From: DSBN01 sp041686355 | GTDB lineage: Bacteria; Spirochaetota; Spirochaetia; DSM-16054; Sediminispirochaetaceae | Assembly (NCBI GenBank): GCA_041686355.1 | Contig: JAWLDZ010000032.1 | Span: forward strand, 1-25,192 | Direction of reading: 5' to 3' | Length of the DNA: 25,192 nt | Shown here: positions 6,701 through 15,580 of the stretch, piece by piece | Layout: each line of letters opens with the position of its first letter | Position numbering within the stretch: position 1 is the stretch's first letter | Translations under genes and position numbers: made by a program | The notes under the pieces: generated by a model | Database searches by the model: none | What the model saw: the letters and a program-made list of their open reading frames with translations, nothing else | What the model was told of the DNA's origin: nothing

Positions 6701-9205
6701 AAACTGTTGTAACGCCGCAGAACATAGTTCAGCACCCCGCCGTGGCGCCAATACTCGGCTTCTACCTTGGAATCGAGTCGGCAAAGCACCTCAAACTCAA
6801 TCAAACCACCACGCTTTGCATCGGCTTGCCCCGAGCCGGGAAGATACCGGGCTGTTACCTTGAGGTTTGTACCGGGCTGCAGGTCTGCATCTATCCCTTC
6901 AATTGTAAACGCCTCAAGGCCGGACAAGCCCAGGCTGTGCCAGGACTCGCCGGTCTTAAACTGCAGGGGAAGCACCCCCATACCTATTAAGTTGGAGCGA
7001 TGTATCCGCTCAAAGCTTTCGGCNNNNNNNNNNNNNNNNNNNNNNNNNNNNNNNNNNNNNNNNNNNNNNNNNNNNNNNNNNNNNNNNNNNNNNNNNNNNN
7101 NNNNNNNNNNNNNNNNNNNNNNNGGCCCTGGCCCCCTCAATCGATTGTGGTACAGAGGGTTCCCGGGAGAGGTTTTTAAAAAAAGGGGCCTCCCGGATGT
7201 AGGTTGAACTCTCATCCCAGACATAGGCGGTACCCTTGGGGGCGACGAGCTGCTGCCACAGCTCATCCCCGGAGTAGATGCCGGCATAACTCTGCCGAAA
7301 CAGCTCTGGAGAGAGTACCGCCTGCCGGAGCGCCTGCACCTCCCCCGGAGACGGCCACAGTTCCGACAGGTACACCGGTTCGCCGTTGGGATCAAAGCCC
7401 ACCGGTTCTTTAGTGATATCTATATCCGCCCTCCCGGCGAGCGCATAGGCAACTACCAATGGAGGTGAAGCCAAAAAGTTCATCGACACATCCGGATGAA
7501 TGCGGGCCTCAAAATTACGGTTCCCAGAAAGCACCGAAGCAACCTGTAAACCCCGTCGATTTACCTCTGCATCGATTCTCGGCGGCAGGTCTCCACTGTT
7601 GCCGATGCAGGTGGTACAGCCGTAACCCACCACATGAAAACCGAGGGCTTCCAGGTACGGAAGCAGTGCTGTCAGACGCAGGTAATCGGTAACCACCCGC
7701 GAGCCGGGAGCCAGACTGGTTTTTACCCATCCCGGTACCCTAAGCCCCAATTCTACCGCCCGCTTCGCCAATAAACCGGCCGCCAGCATGACCTCGGGGT
7801 TTGAGGTGTTGGTACAGCTGCTGATGGCTGCAATAACCACAGCGCCGTCACGTACCTTGTCAAGCCCATCCTCGGCGGTGTGAATATTCACCCGGTCGGC
7901 AAGCCCGGGCAGCTGCTGCCCCTCATCCTCGGGCCGTCGGCTGGTAGGCGGCCTATTAATATCAGCGGATGCGGCAGATGTGGCTTTGAGCAGGTCCGAC
8001 ACTTTCTGCTTTAAGTCGGGAAGAGTAATTCTATCCTGAGGGCGGGCAGGGCCGGCCACCGCAGGCTGAACATCTCCCAGGTCAATTTGGATGACCTTGG
8101 TATAACTGATGTCCTCTGTTCCCCCTCGCCAAAGAAGATTTTTCTTTGCATACTCCTCGACAATCCGTACCTGCTCCGCAGACCGTCCGCTAAGCTGCAG
8201 ATACTCAAGAGTCCGCTGATCAATCGGAAAGTAGGTAACCGTACAGCCGAACTCCGGTGACATATTTGAAATCGTCGCCCGATCGGGCACCCCAAGCTCC
8301 GAGACAGCCTCGCCGAAAAATTCGACAAACTTTCCCACTACCCCCTCAGCCCGCAGCATTTCGGTGATATACAGTACCAAATCGGTAGTAGTGGTTCCCA
8401 CGGGAAGCTCTCCGACAAGCTGCACTCCGATTACCTCCGGAAGGGTGAAGTACAGAGGCTGACCCAGCATGGCGGCCTCAGCTTCTATCCCTCCAACTCC
8501 CCACCCGAGTACTCCCAAGCCATTCACCATCGGAGTATGGGAATCAGTACCTACCAGGGTATCCGGAAATAGGCACCCCTCGCGGGCGGTAACTACCCTC
8601 GAGAGGTACTCGAGATTCACCTGATGACAGATTCCCATTCCCGGGGGCAGGACTGAAAAATTATTAAAGGCAGATTGCGCCCACTTGAGCAGACGGTAGC
8701 GCTCTGAGTTGCGCGCATACTCTCTGCCGACATTTGCCTTGAGGGCACGCCGGGTACCGTAATGATCAACTTGAACCGAATGGTCGATGACCACATCCAC
8801 CGGAATCAACGGCTGAAGTGCATCGGCGGGCGTTCCGCTCCGCTCCATCTCTGAACGCAGCGAGGCAATATCCACTACTGCCGGAACCCCCGTGAAGTCC
8901 TGCATCAAGATACGGCCGGGCAAAAAGGGAATTTCGACCTGCCCTTGCCTGCGGTCCCAGGCGAATAGGGCTTCGATATGCTTGTCCTCAAAAAACTGCC
9001 CGTCGTAGTTGCGCAGTACATTTTCCAGCAAAATGCGGATGGAAAAGGGCATCTGCTCAACCCTCAACCCTTTTTCACCCTCTATACCTTGCTCTCCCTG
9101 CGCGCGAGCAGCCACTTGTGTGTGAGCAGCATGAAAATCCACTAGAGTGAAGCTGTTTCCGTTGATCTCCATTCGTGTTTTATACTGAGTTTCAGGTTCG
9201 CCCAT
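6697..9205 (-). CDS. acnA: Aconitate hydratase, interrupted by an assembly gap
   Basis: This interconverts citrate and isocitrate with a [4Fe-4S] cluster. The N-terminal 694 codons (9205-7124) carry the cluster cysteines in ISSCTNTSNP and YGCTTCIGNSG and the substrate loop around NLEYLSRVV. The C-terminal 108 codons (7023-6697) resume at AESFERIHRSNLIGMG, the swivel-domain motif. The two parts are in different frames across the 100-N run, so the run is a placeholder. Compared with AcnA of about 890 residues, roughly 100-130 residues are missing, including the DSVTTDHISPAG and GSSRDW regions. The ATG at 9205 has AAGGGG seven bases upstream. I treat it as one intact gene, not a pseudogene. A segment near the C-terminus, PGSGQADAKRGG, looks like a small insertion. 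Confidence 0.9.
7024..7123. other. Assembly gap of 100 Ns
   Basis: Exactly 100 unknown bases sit inside aconitase. The flanking aconitase parts are out of frame, and conserved swivel-domain sequence is absent, so the true distance is probably several hundred bases. Nothing can be read here. Confidence 0.98.
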
Positions 9206-9294
9206 ACCAATACCCCTTGATTACAGCATATTCTCTCAATTCACACTTTGCAAACACTATACCAATGCTATGCTCACCACTTGCAGGGCACCAG

Positions 9295-9338
9295 AAAAAA
9301 GGCCCCCGGGATCCTGCCCTGCAGGTGTCCCGAAGGCC
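9295..9338 (-). terminator. Intrinsic terminator after glnK
   Basis: Arms GGCCCCCGGGA (9301-9311) and TCCCGAAGGCC (9328-9338) pair over 11 bases with two wobbles, with a CCTGCAGG palindrome in the loop. In minus-strand RNA six Us follow (bases 9300-9295). It lies 7 bp after the glnK stop and would end the amtB-glnK transcript. Confidence 0.85.
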
Positions 9339-9345
9339 CTTTCTT

Positions 9346-9687
9346 TTACCCGATTGCCTGCTGCCCGGTTTCTCCACTGCGAATTCTGACTACATTCTCC
9401 AGCGGTAAAACCAATATTTTTCCGTCACCGATTTCTCCTGTTCGAGCTCCGGTGATGATCGCATCAATTGTCGGCTGCACAAACTCCTCGTTCACCGCTA
9501 TCTCAATTCGGGTCTTCTTTAGCAGATTCACTTCGATATCCACCCCGCGGTATGATTCAGTGTACCCCTTCTGCTGCCCGCAGCCAAGAGAATTGGTTAC
9601 CGATATTTTGTACACCTCCGCTTTATACAGCTCCTCTTTTACGCTATTCAGCACATGCGGCTGAATATAGGCAATTATTAATCGCAT
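9346..9687 (-). CDS. glnK: Nitrogen regulatory protein P-II family
   Basis: P-II proteins are trimers that sense ATP/ADP and 2-oxoglutarate and block AmtB when nitrogen is plentiful. The 113 residues span the whole fold, with QQKGYTESYRG at the T-loop base, the B-loop TGARTGEIGDGKI and the C-terminal VRIRSGETG. Aligned with E. coli GlnB, Tyr46 is present but the uridylylated Tyr51 is Ile (GVDIE), so regulation by uridylylation at that site is unlikely. The gene starts 14 bp after amtB with a GGGAGG ribosome site, and that pairing supports GlnK rather than GlnB. A terminator follows it. Confidence 0.94.
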   Translation of the reverse strand: MRLIIAYIQPHVLNSVKEELYKAEVYKISVTNSLGCGQQKGYTESYRGVDIEVNLLKKTRIEIAVNEEFVQPTIDAIITGARTGEIGDGKILVLPLENVVRIRSGETGQQAIG

Positions 9688-9701
9688 ACTCTCATCCTCC
9701 C

Positions 9702-11045
9702 TTACATGTTGCTAAAAATCTGAAAACCACTGTAGGATTCCATCCCGTGCTCTCCGATATCCAATCCCATAAGCTCTTCTTTTTCATCAACCCGCAGCAT
9801 TCCAATTGCTTTTAAACTGCCGAAGAGCAGGCCGGATAATAGAAGGACCCATGCAAATACCGCTGCCACTCCCAGCAGCTGAATACCCAGTTGCACGGCA
9901 CCTCCCCCGTAAAAAAGGCCGACGATCGAGGTATCGTTCACCCCATCGGCAAACAAGCCCACGGACAAAGTACCCCAAGCCCCGCATACACCATGCACCG
10001 ATACAGCACCCACCGGATCGTCAATATGCAGCACCTTATCTATGAACTCCACCGATGCTACCACCAAAACCCCGGATATTAGGCCGATAGTCAACGCTCC
10101 CACAGGGGATACCACCCAGGTGCCGGCGGTAATACCTACCAAGCCGGCTAGGGCGCCATTTAGCGACATACTTGGATCGGGCTTACCGAACCACTTCCAA
10201 GAGCAGAGCATTGCCCCGATTGCGCCGGTGGCGGCAGCCAGGGTAGTGGTTACCGCCACATGGGCGATATCCGGATCGGTACCGGAGAGGGTGCTTCCAG
10301 CGTTAAAGCCGTACCAGCCAAACCAAAGAATAAACACACCCAGCGCAGCCAAGGGCATATTATGACCGGGAATAGCTCTTACCACGGTTTTTTTACCAAT
10401 TTGCACGTATTTTCCCTTTCGAGCCCCTAATAAATAGGCCCCCACCAAGGCTGCCCAGGCACCAACCGAATGAACTACCGTACTCCCTGCAAAATCGTGA
10501 AAACCAAGCTCCGCCAGCCAGCCGCCGTTCCAAATCCAGTGCCCCGATATGGGGTAGATAAAAGCGGTAATACAGACACTGTATATCAGATACCCCCCGA
10601 ACTTGGTCCTCTCCGCCATTGCTCCGGACACTATAGTGGCGGCAGTCGCGGCAAATACCACCTGAAACATCCAATCGCGATACAGGGTACTATCGGCTCC
10701 ACCAATAAAGAACTGGTCGCTGCCAATAAACCCGGCTACAGAAGTCCCATACATTAAGCCCCAACCGATTACCCAAAAGGCTACCGCCCCGACGGAAAAA
10801 TCCATTAGGTTTTTCATCATAATGTTTCCAGCGTTCTTGGCACGGCTTAGGCCGGACTCCACCATTGCAAACCCTGCCTGCATAAAAAACACCAGAACCG
10901 CCGCTAAAACCAACCACAACATGTCGAAGGCCAATTCAAAGCGGCTCACTACTTCAGCAAGTGTCGCCTCCTCTGCCGCTGCCTGTGAGACTGCACATAA
11001 TCCAAACAGTAGTGTTGCAGTCAGATACATTATCCATCGCTTCAT
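9702..11045 (-). CDS. amtB: Ammonium transporter
   Basis: AmtB conducts ammonium through the inner membrane as a trimer. The 447-residue product begins with a signal peptide of about 24 residues (MKRWIMYLTATLLF, cleavage near QAAAEE) followed by eleven hydrophobic helices. The twin pore histidines lie in STVVHSVGAW and VSVHGVCGAW, and the signature DFAGSTVVH is intact. The C-terminal tail MGLDIGEHGMESYSGF is the segment that contacts GlnK. The ATG at 11045 has AAGGAGG seven bases upstream. A sigma-54 type promoter lies 34 bp before it, indicating expression under nitrogen limitation. amtB precedes glnK here; in many Proteobacteria the order is reversed. Confidence 0.96.
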   Translation of the reverse strand: MKRWIMYLTATLLFGLCAVSQAAAEEATLAEVVSRFELAFDMLWLVLAAVLVFFMQAGFAMVESGLSRAKNAGNIMMKNLMDFSVGAVAFWVIGWGLMYGTSVAGFIGSDQFFIGGADSTLYRDWMFQVVFAATAATIVSGAMAERTKFGGYLIYSVCITAFIYPISGHWIWNGGWLAELGFHDFAGSTVVHSVGAWAALVGAYLLGARKGKYVQIGKKTVVRAIPGHNMPLAALGVFILWFGWYGFNAGSTLSGTDPDIAHVAVTTTLAAATGAIGAMLCSWKWFGKPDPSMSLNGALAGLVGITAGTWVVSPVGALTIGLISGVLVVASVEFIDKVLHIDDPVGAVSVHGVCGAWGTLSVGLFADGVNDTSIVGLFYGGGAVQLGIQLLGVAAVFAWVLLLSGLLFGSLKAIGMLRVDEKEELMGLDIGEHGMESYSGFQIFSNM

Positions 11046-11078
11046 TCTAGTTCCTCCTTAAGCGTGTTACCCTACTTA

Positions 11079-11094
11079 AGCAAGAGCTATGCCA
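11079..11094 (-). promoter_or_regulatory. Sigma-54 type promoter of amtB-glnK
   Basis: The minus strand reads TGGCATAGCTCTTGCT, matching the -24/-12 consensus TGGCACRNNNNTTGCW at every defined position except one (T for C). The GG and GC doublets are correctly spaced. The predicted start is near 11068, about 23 bp before the amtB ATG. It would need RpoN and an enhancer-binding activator acting from upstream. Confidence 0.75.
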
Positions 11095-11259
11095 AAGCAG
11101 CGGAAAAGCGGGAGAAGAGTTTGAAATGTGGTTTTAATTACTTATTTTACAAAGAATTGCTCAATTTATACTTTTTACTTAACTGGAGGCAACTTGGGCC
11201 ATAAAGAAGGGACGTCAAATTTTTTCATCAAAAACAAGTTAAATACCTATATGAATACC

Positions 11260-11337
11260 TACATTTACGTAGTTAACAACAAATTGAGATACATAGTTGT
11301 AGTTAATGCAAATCTCACCTACATAATTGTAATAAAT
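11260..11337. repeat. Three dyad sites repeated every 30 bp upstream of the sigma-54 promoter
   Basis: TACATTTACGTAGTTAAC (11260-11277), TACATAGTTGTAGTTAAT (11290-11307) and TACATAATTGTAATAAAT (11320-11337) begin exactly 30 bp apart. Each starts with the dyad TAC-N6-GTA; in the last two it extends to TACA-N4-TGTA. The array is about 190-270 bp upstream of the predicted amtB transcription start. This is a plausible distance for enhancer sites read by a sigma-54 activator. The regulator is not identified. Confidence 0.6.
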
Positions 11338-11354
11338 ACATAGAAAATAGGTGG

Positions 11355-11385
11355 GGCACCGGGATTTTCAATAAATCCAAGTGCC
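11355..11385 (-). terminator. Hairpin after the cupin gene
   Basis: GGCAC (11355-11359) and GGATTT (11362-11367) pair with AAATCC (11373-11378) and GTGCC (11381-11385), with a 2-by-2 internal mismatch and a 5-base loop. It lies 12 bp after the cupin stop. The tail in minus-strand RNA (CCACCTATTTTCTA) is only moderately U-rich, so termination is plausible but not certain. Confidence 0.5.
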
Positions 11386-11396
11386 GCCGATTACAA

Positions 11397-11720
11397 CTAC
11401 TCCCGCAGATCCTCGCGAACCGGAGAAAAGATGTCCATCACTTTACTGGCGGTAATCGCGTGCCCATAATGGGGCACATTCGGGGGAATGACTACTGCTT
11501 CGCCCAACTGAAGCTCCCGCGGCTCTCCCTCTACGGTAAGCACAAAACGTCCTTCCTGCAGCATTGCAATCTGTTCATGGGGATGAGAGTGTTCGGGTAA
11601 ATCGGTCTGCGGATCGAACTCCCAATAGGAAATAGTCATATTCTCACCATGCACAGTGCGCAGCCGAATCCCCTTCCCCTTATCCCGGGCCGGTAATTCA
11701 CTCAATTTATAATAGTTCAT
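11397..11720 (-). CDS. Small cupin-domain protein
   Basis: This is a single cupin barrel of 107 residues. The metal-binding motif is visible as HSHPHEQ near residues 44-50, with further downstream elements VIPPNVPHYGHA. Such proteins bind a metal or small ligand; the function cannot be fixed from sequence. The ATG at 11720 has a strong AGGAGG site; an upstream TTG start at 11753 has none. The gene follows the adenosyltransferase after 33 bp on the same strand, so they are probably one transcript. Whether it is linked to cobalamin is unknown. Confidence 0.82.
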   Translation of the reverse strand: MNYYKLSELPARDKGKGIRLRTVHGENMTISYWEFDPQTDLPEHSHPHEQIAMLQEGRFVLTVEGEPRELQLGEAVVIPPNVPHYGHAITASKVMDIFSPVREDLRE

Positions 11721-11753
11721 GAATCCTCCTTTTTTACTCTTATCGGTCGACAA

Positions 11754-12305
11754 TTACCGACCGTTTTTTTCATTCTGCTCAAGCCACAGTCCCAGAATAA
11801 ACAGATAGTCAGCAAGTCGATTCAAGTACTGCTGAGCTGGTATCAATTGGTTTAGTCCACGCTCACGTATACAGCTTACCATCCAGCGTTCACCCCGCCT
11901 GCACACGGCTCTGGCCACATGGGTATGAGCTGCCTTAAGCGAGTCGCCGGGCAGCACAAACTTATCTGGAACCTTGCAGTACTCCATAAGCCGGTGTTCA
12001 CGCTTCTCAAGCTCTTCTATGTCCTTCCCGTCTATCTTACGTATCTTTTCATACTGCTCAGAGCGTTTCGGTACCGCCAGCATTCCGCCAATAACCTGCA
12101 GCCGCTCCTGAACAGTTAGGACATCTTGAGCCGGTTTTTTTTCCAAAGACGCTCGAACCACCCCTAGCTGAGAGCTTAGTTCATCAATACTGCCGAGGGT
12201 ATGGAAAAGCAGATCATCCTTCCTCCGTCGCTCTCCATTGGCCAGGCTGGTTTCACCTCCGTCGCCTCCACGGGTTGTGACTTGAGAAAACTCATATTGC
12301 TTCAT
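11754..12305 (-). CDS. pduO: ATP:cob(I)alamin adenosyltransferase, PduO type
   Basis: This enzyme transfers the adenosyl group of ATP to cob(I)alamin, making coenzyme B12. The 183-residue product has the N-terminal ATP loop TTRGGDGGETSL (residues 10-21), the conserved GSIDELSSQLG, and the C-terminal helices ARAVCRRGERW and YLNRLADYLFILG. The Arg and Asn of the active site are present. It probably restores B12 for a cobalamin-dependent enzyme encoded elsewhere; no B12 synthesis gene or B12 riboswitch is seen here. A cupin gene lies downstream on the same strand, and the response regulator gene is divergent. Confidence 0.93.
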   Translation of the reverse strand: MKQYEFSQVTTRGGDGGETSLANGERRRKDDLLFHTLGSIDELSSQLGVVRASLEKKPAQDVLTVQERLQVIGGMLAVPKRSEQYEKIRKIDGKDIEELEKREHRLMEYCKVPDKFVLPGDSLKAAHTHVARAVCRRGERWMVSCIRERGLNQLIPAQQYLNRLADYLFILGLWLEQNEKNGR

Positions 12306-12388
12306 TCTTATACCTTATCCCATAGTTTTTGATTAAAAAAGCTTACATTATCGCTGATCTTTCATTATGTTTCACCTAGGAGGCGGTT

Positions 12389-13423
12389 ATGAAAAACCAA
12401 CATGTGAACCCCCACAACCGTTCTATACTAATAGTAGATGATAATTCCCTGAACATGCAACTTGTAAATTCCCATTTAAAGCGAGAGGGTTATCACAGTA
12501 CGTTTTCGTACTCCGGGAAAGATGCGCTGGAGAAAGTAAGGGATACCATCTTCGACCTGGTTCTTCTGGATGTGATGATGCCGGAGATGGACGGGTTTGA
12601 AACATGCAAGAGAATTCTTGAGTTGCCGGAGTACAAGGAAGTACCGATAATTTTTCTTACCGCCAAAGTTGATACAGAGAGTATTGCAAAGGGCTTTGAG
12701 GTTGGGGCGGTCGATTACATACGAAAACCCTTTGATGGAACCGAGCTCCTGGCGCGCATCGGTACTCACCTAGAGCTTAAGGCGTATAGAGAAAAGCTGG
12801 AAAAAATCAACATCGAGCTTAACAAAGAGGTCTTGAAGGGTATGCAGATGCAGGATGAGCTTCAGACTAGCCAAGACCAACTGGAGAAGATGAACCGACT
12901 GCTGTATGAAAAAGCCAGCAAGGATGCATTAACCGGCCTGTTTAACCGTCGCAAGATGTCCGATCTTATTGAATATGAATACGACCGATCCCTGCGAACT
13001 CAACAGTTTTTTTCTATCGTCATTACCGACATCGATCACTTTAAAAGGGTAAACGACAACTTTGGACACGATTGTGGTGATAATGTGCTTAAAGAGATCG
13101 CGAGCATACTTAATTCCTTGGTTCGAAACCAGGACCGGGTTGCCAGATGGGGAGGTGAAGAGTTTCTTCTGTTACTGCCGGATACCGATATTGAAGGGGC
13201 TTTATTCTTGGCGGAGAAGATTCGCAAGAACATAGCCGATGGCTCCTATTCCTGCGAAGAACACCAGCTACAGATAACCATGACCTTCGGGGTTTCAAGC
13301 TTTGCTGAGAATAAGACTGATAAAATGGTTATCAAAGAAGCGGATATTGCCCTCTATGAAGGAAAAAACAGCGGCAGGAACCGCAGCATCCCATTTTCGC
13401 CTGACCTCCATGCAGAGGAATGA
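12389..13423 (+). CDS. Response regulator with GGDEF diguanylate cyclase domain
   Basis: The 344-residue protein has a receiver domain at about 12-128 with the acidic pair D17-D18, phosphoacceptor D61 (LLDVMMPEMDG) and K113. A coiled linker follows at about 130-172, then a GGDEF domain at 175-335. The active loop is GGEEF at 255-259, and an inhibitory RxxD site (RNQD, 246-249) lies five residues before it. It should therefore make cyclic di-GMP when phosphorylated and be product-inhibited. This is the PleD-like/WspR-like arrangement with one receiver. The ribosome site AGGAGG precedes the ATG at 12389. No histidine kinase is adjacent; the converging LivJ-like remnant ends 6 bp away. Confidence 0.94.
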   Translation: MKNQHVNPHNRSILIVDDNSLNMQLVNSHLKREGYHSTFSYSGKDALEKVRDTIFDLVLLDVMMPEMDGFETCKRILELPEYKEVPIIFLTAKVDTESIAKGFEVGAVDYIRKPFDGTELLARIGTHLELKAYREKLEKINIELNKEVLKGMQMQDELQTSQDQLEKMNRLLYEKASKDALTGLFNRRKMSDLIEYEYDRSLRTQQFFSIVITDIDHFKRVNDNFGHDCGDNVLKEIASILNSLVRNQDRVARWGGEEFLLLLPDTDIEGALFLAEKIRKNIADGSYSCEEHQLQITMTFGVSSFAENKTDKMVIKEADIALYEGKNSGRNRSIPFSPDLHAEE

Positions 13424-13429
13424 GTTTAC

Positions 13430-13996
13430 TTAGTCGGATATTGCTCCGATTACTTCAAAATCCCCGTCAATTATTTTGCTCACGAAATAAGGACGCTTTA
13501 CATCACCATTTTCATCAAAGCGCAGAGTACCCATGAGCCCCTCCATGTTCCAAAAGTCGCTGCGTATGAGCCCAGCCGGAGGCATACAGCCTCCAAGCCT
13601 TTCCATGCGCTCGCTTAGATTTTGCAAAGGAATTGTGCTCCCCAGTTCTTTAAAGGAGTTAATGAATGAAAGAGCATAGGGCAGCGAGTAGGCTTGTTTT
13701 TTTATGTCATACAATACGGCCACCCGTTTTTTCTCGAGGTGGGTATATGCATACTTAGCCATAACTGCAGCCGACTTGTCTGAGGAGGGATTCAACCTAA
13801 AGATACAGTCCTGTTGTCCGCTGAGCAGAGGAGAAGAGGCGGTGGGACTAATAAAAGGTATTTGATGGTCCAGGACGAAACTCTCAACACCCAGGGTTTG
13901 CGAACTTGTCATGTGCCCGATTATGGACTCTACCCCGCTTTTGATTAATTGAGTATCTGCTTCAATCGCACCTTTTTCGGATTGTCCTTTGCAGAA
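13430..13996 (-). pseudogene. Remnant of a LivJ-type periplasmic binding protein
   Basis: The frame is open from just after a TAG at 13999-13997 to the TAA at 13430, about 188 codons. The first part resembles the N-lobe of branched-chain amino acid receptors: SGVESIIGHMTSSQT, PFISPTASSPLL, then RVAVLYD and a SYALSFINSFKELG-like segment. The sequence then jumps to a C-terminal piece with MEGLMGTLRFDENGDV and PYFVSKIIDGDF. Compared with the family's 370-400 residues, the signal peptide and first 60-70 residues are missing, and so are about 120 residues in the middle. An ATG exists only at 13912, inside the domain. It is a decayed gene, bounded exactly by the stop of the neighbouring polyferredoxin gene and in the same frame. 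Confidence 0.75.
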
Positions 13997-15580
13997 CTAG
14001 AAGGGAAACTCTTCCGGCACATCCTCCGTAGGACTTGTCTGCTGCGGCACCCGTTCATCCCGGGTCTGATGCCGGCTGTGGGCAACCACAAAAATTGCCT
14101 TCGGCAGGTCTACCGGACAGGCATATTCACAGCTGCCGCAGCCGGAGCAAATATCGGTTTCTGTGTGAGGCTGGGTAAGACCATTTTTATACGGAACCAT
14201 CCGCACCGCCTGGGTAGGGCAGACCTCCGCGCATGCCCCGCAATCGGTTCCATCGGTAAATACTACACAGCGGTCCTGGTCAAACTCAACTGTTCCCATC
14301 TGCACTAGTTTTTTTTGGGGTATACTGAGCGGCTTGAGCGCACCGGTAGGGCATATTTGAGTACATCGGCTACACTCCCATTCGCAATAAGCCGTTTTAT
14401 AATCCATAATCGGTTGTAAAAAGCCGGAGACGCCTAAAGCAAAAAAGGACGGCTGCAGGACATGGGTTGGACAAACCGAAACACAGGTATGACAGGATAC
14501 ACAACGACGGGTGTACCTCCGCTTACTTTGCGACCCCGGCGGCAGCACGGCAAGTCCGGGAGTATCCTGAACTGAAGAGTCAGGAGAGGCAGCAGATAGC
14601 GGGCGAAGGGAAAAACCAAACCCGCCGACAGCGGCAGCACCCAGAGAACCGACAGCTAGCATGAGCGCTTTTCTCCTTCCCAGATCGGGGTCTCCGGCGA
14701 AAGGTGCTGGTTGCCGCTGTTTTCGGTGGGAAAAAGCGGTAAAAGACAGGGCATCAAAGGGACAATGAACCGTGCATTCAAAACAGACAATACATCGATT
14801 ATATTCTACCCGCTGCGCAGACACATCTATACAGCCGGCAGGACATACATGGGCACATACCCCGCACTTTGTGCAGAGCTCTTTATCAAACTCCATCCTC
14901 ACTATAGGTCGCAGTGACAGTAGTCGCAAGACCGCCCCTGTAGGGCAGAGACGGTTACAGTACCAGCGGCCATACCTGCAGGTAAGCCACACAAAAAGCA
15001 CCGCAGCAATAAGGGTCATCATTACTGCAGCTATTTCACCTCGAAACTGGACAGGAGCCCAGAATATATTTACCGTCCTTAAGACCTCAACTACTCCGAT
15101 ACTCACACCTGCCGCCAAGGGCAGCACCAAGTCCCGATATATGCGTCCCCAAAAAGCATAAGGCTCGAGCAGTCCGAACAACAGAGGCAGCCCGATCAGC
15201 AGTCCAACTAAGGAAATACTCGCAATTGCAGCGTGCAGACGGGCCGCAGAAGGGCTGGTCCGGTATTTTCTGTGCCGTTTTTTTCCAGAGCTAAAAATTA
15301 GTATATCCTGTACAATCCCCAGAGGACACAGAACCGAGCAGTAAAGACGCCCCACCAGCAATGTAAAAAAGGTCACCGGTAGAAACCCTGCAGCCAGCCA
15401 GCTGCCCCCCGAAAAGACCACATTTATAAGTGACGGGAAAAACTGCAGCCTGGTCAAATTTTTCAGAATTGAATTATACAGGGGTTGGGATATGCTAATT
15501 GAAATATAAAACAACAAAAGTATCGCACCTGCCACAGCGATACGCAGCAGCTTTACAGCCTTGTAGCCTTGCTTACTCAT
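13997..15580 (-). CDS. Fused NapH/NapG-like membrane polyferredoxin with an internal twin-arginine motif
   Basis: The 527 residues fall in two halves. Residues 1-225 form a NapH-like membrane part with about five helices and two C-x3-CP motifs (C81/C85 and C208/C212). Two [4Fe-4S] motifs follow (C236-C246 and C263-C273). At 301-330 lies GRRKALML plus a hydrophobic stretch ending LSAA, which reads as a Tat signal. The second half has four more [4Fe-4S] motifs: C360-C370, C399-C410, C438-C454 (with an eight-residue first spacer) and C478-C488, in the style of NapG. It should pass electrons between the quinone pool and the far side of the membrane. Its ATG overlaps the stop of the DUF362 gene (ATGA), and tatC and tatA precede that. 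No terminal reductase is visible. Confidence 0.85.
   Translation of the reverse strand: MSKQGYKAVKLLRIAVAGAILLLFYISISISQPLYNSILKNLTRLQFFPSLINVVFSGGSWLAAGFLPVTFFTLLVGRLYCSVLCPLGIVQDILIFSSGKKRHRKYRTSPSAARLHAAIASISLVGLLIGLPLLFGLLEPYAFWGRIYRDLVLPLAAGVSIGVVEVLRTVNIFWAPVQFRGEIAAVMMTLIAAVLFVWLTCRYGRWYCNRLCPTGAVLRLLSLRPIVRMEFDKELCTKCGVCAHVCPAGCIDVSAQRVEYNRCIVCFECTVHCPFDALSFTAFSHRKQRQPAPFAGDPDLGRRKALMLAVGSLGAAAVGGFGFSLRPLSAASPDSSVQDTPGLAVLPPGSQSKRRYTRRCVSCHTCVSVCPTHVLQPSFFALGVSGFLQPIMDYKTAYCEWECSRCTQICPTGALKPLSIPQKKLVQMGTVEFDQDRCVVFTDGTDCGACAEVCPTQAVRMVPYKNGLTQPHTETDICSGCGSCEYACPVDLPKAIFVVAHSRHQTRDERVPQQTSPTEDVPEEFPF

Larger units (their letters stand above)
11095..11396. other. A+T-rich intergenic region upstream of amtB
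   Basis: This stretch holds the 30-bp repeat array (11260-11337) and the hairpin after the cupin gene (11355-11385). Between 11110 and 11255 I see no gene or clear motif. A 71-codon GTG-started frame at 11128-11343 has strong A/T codon bias and encodes the repeat as a 10-residue periodic peptide. I do not believe it is expressed. Confidence 0.6.

Noticed and set aside
11128..11343. A 71-codon plus-strand frame with a 10-residue periodic peptide
   Set aside because: The period comes from the 30-bp DNA repeats. The start is GTG with a weak site, and the region is regulatory and A+T-rich with no family resemblance.
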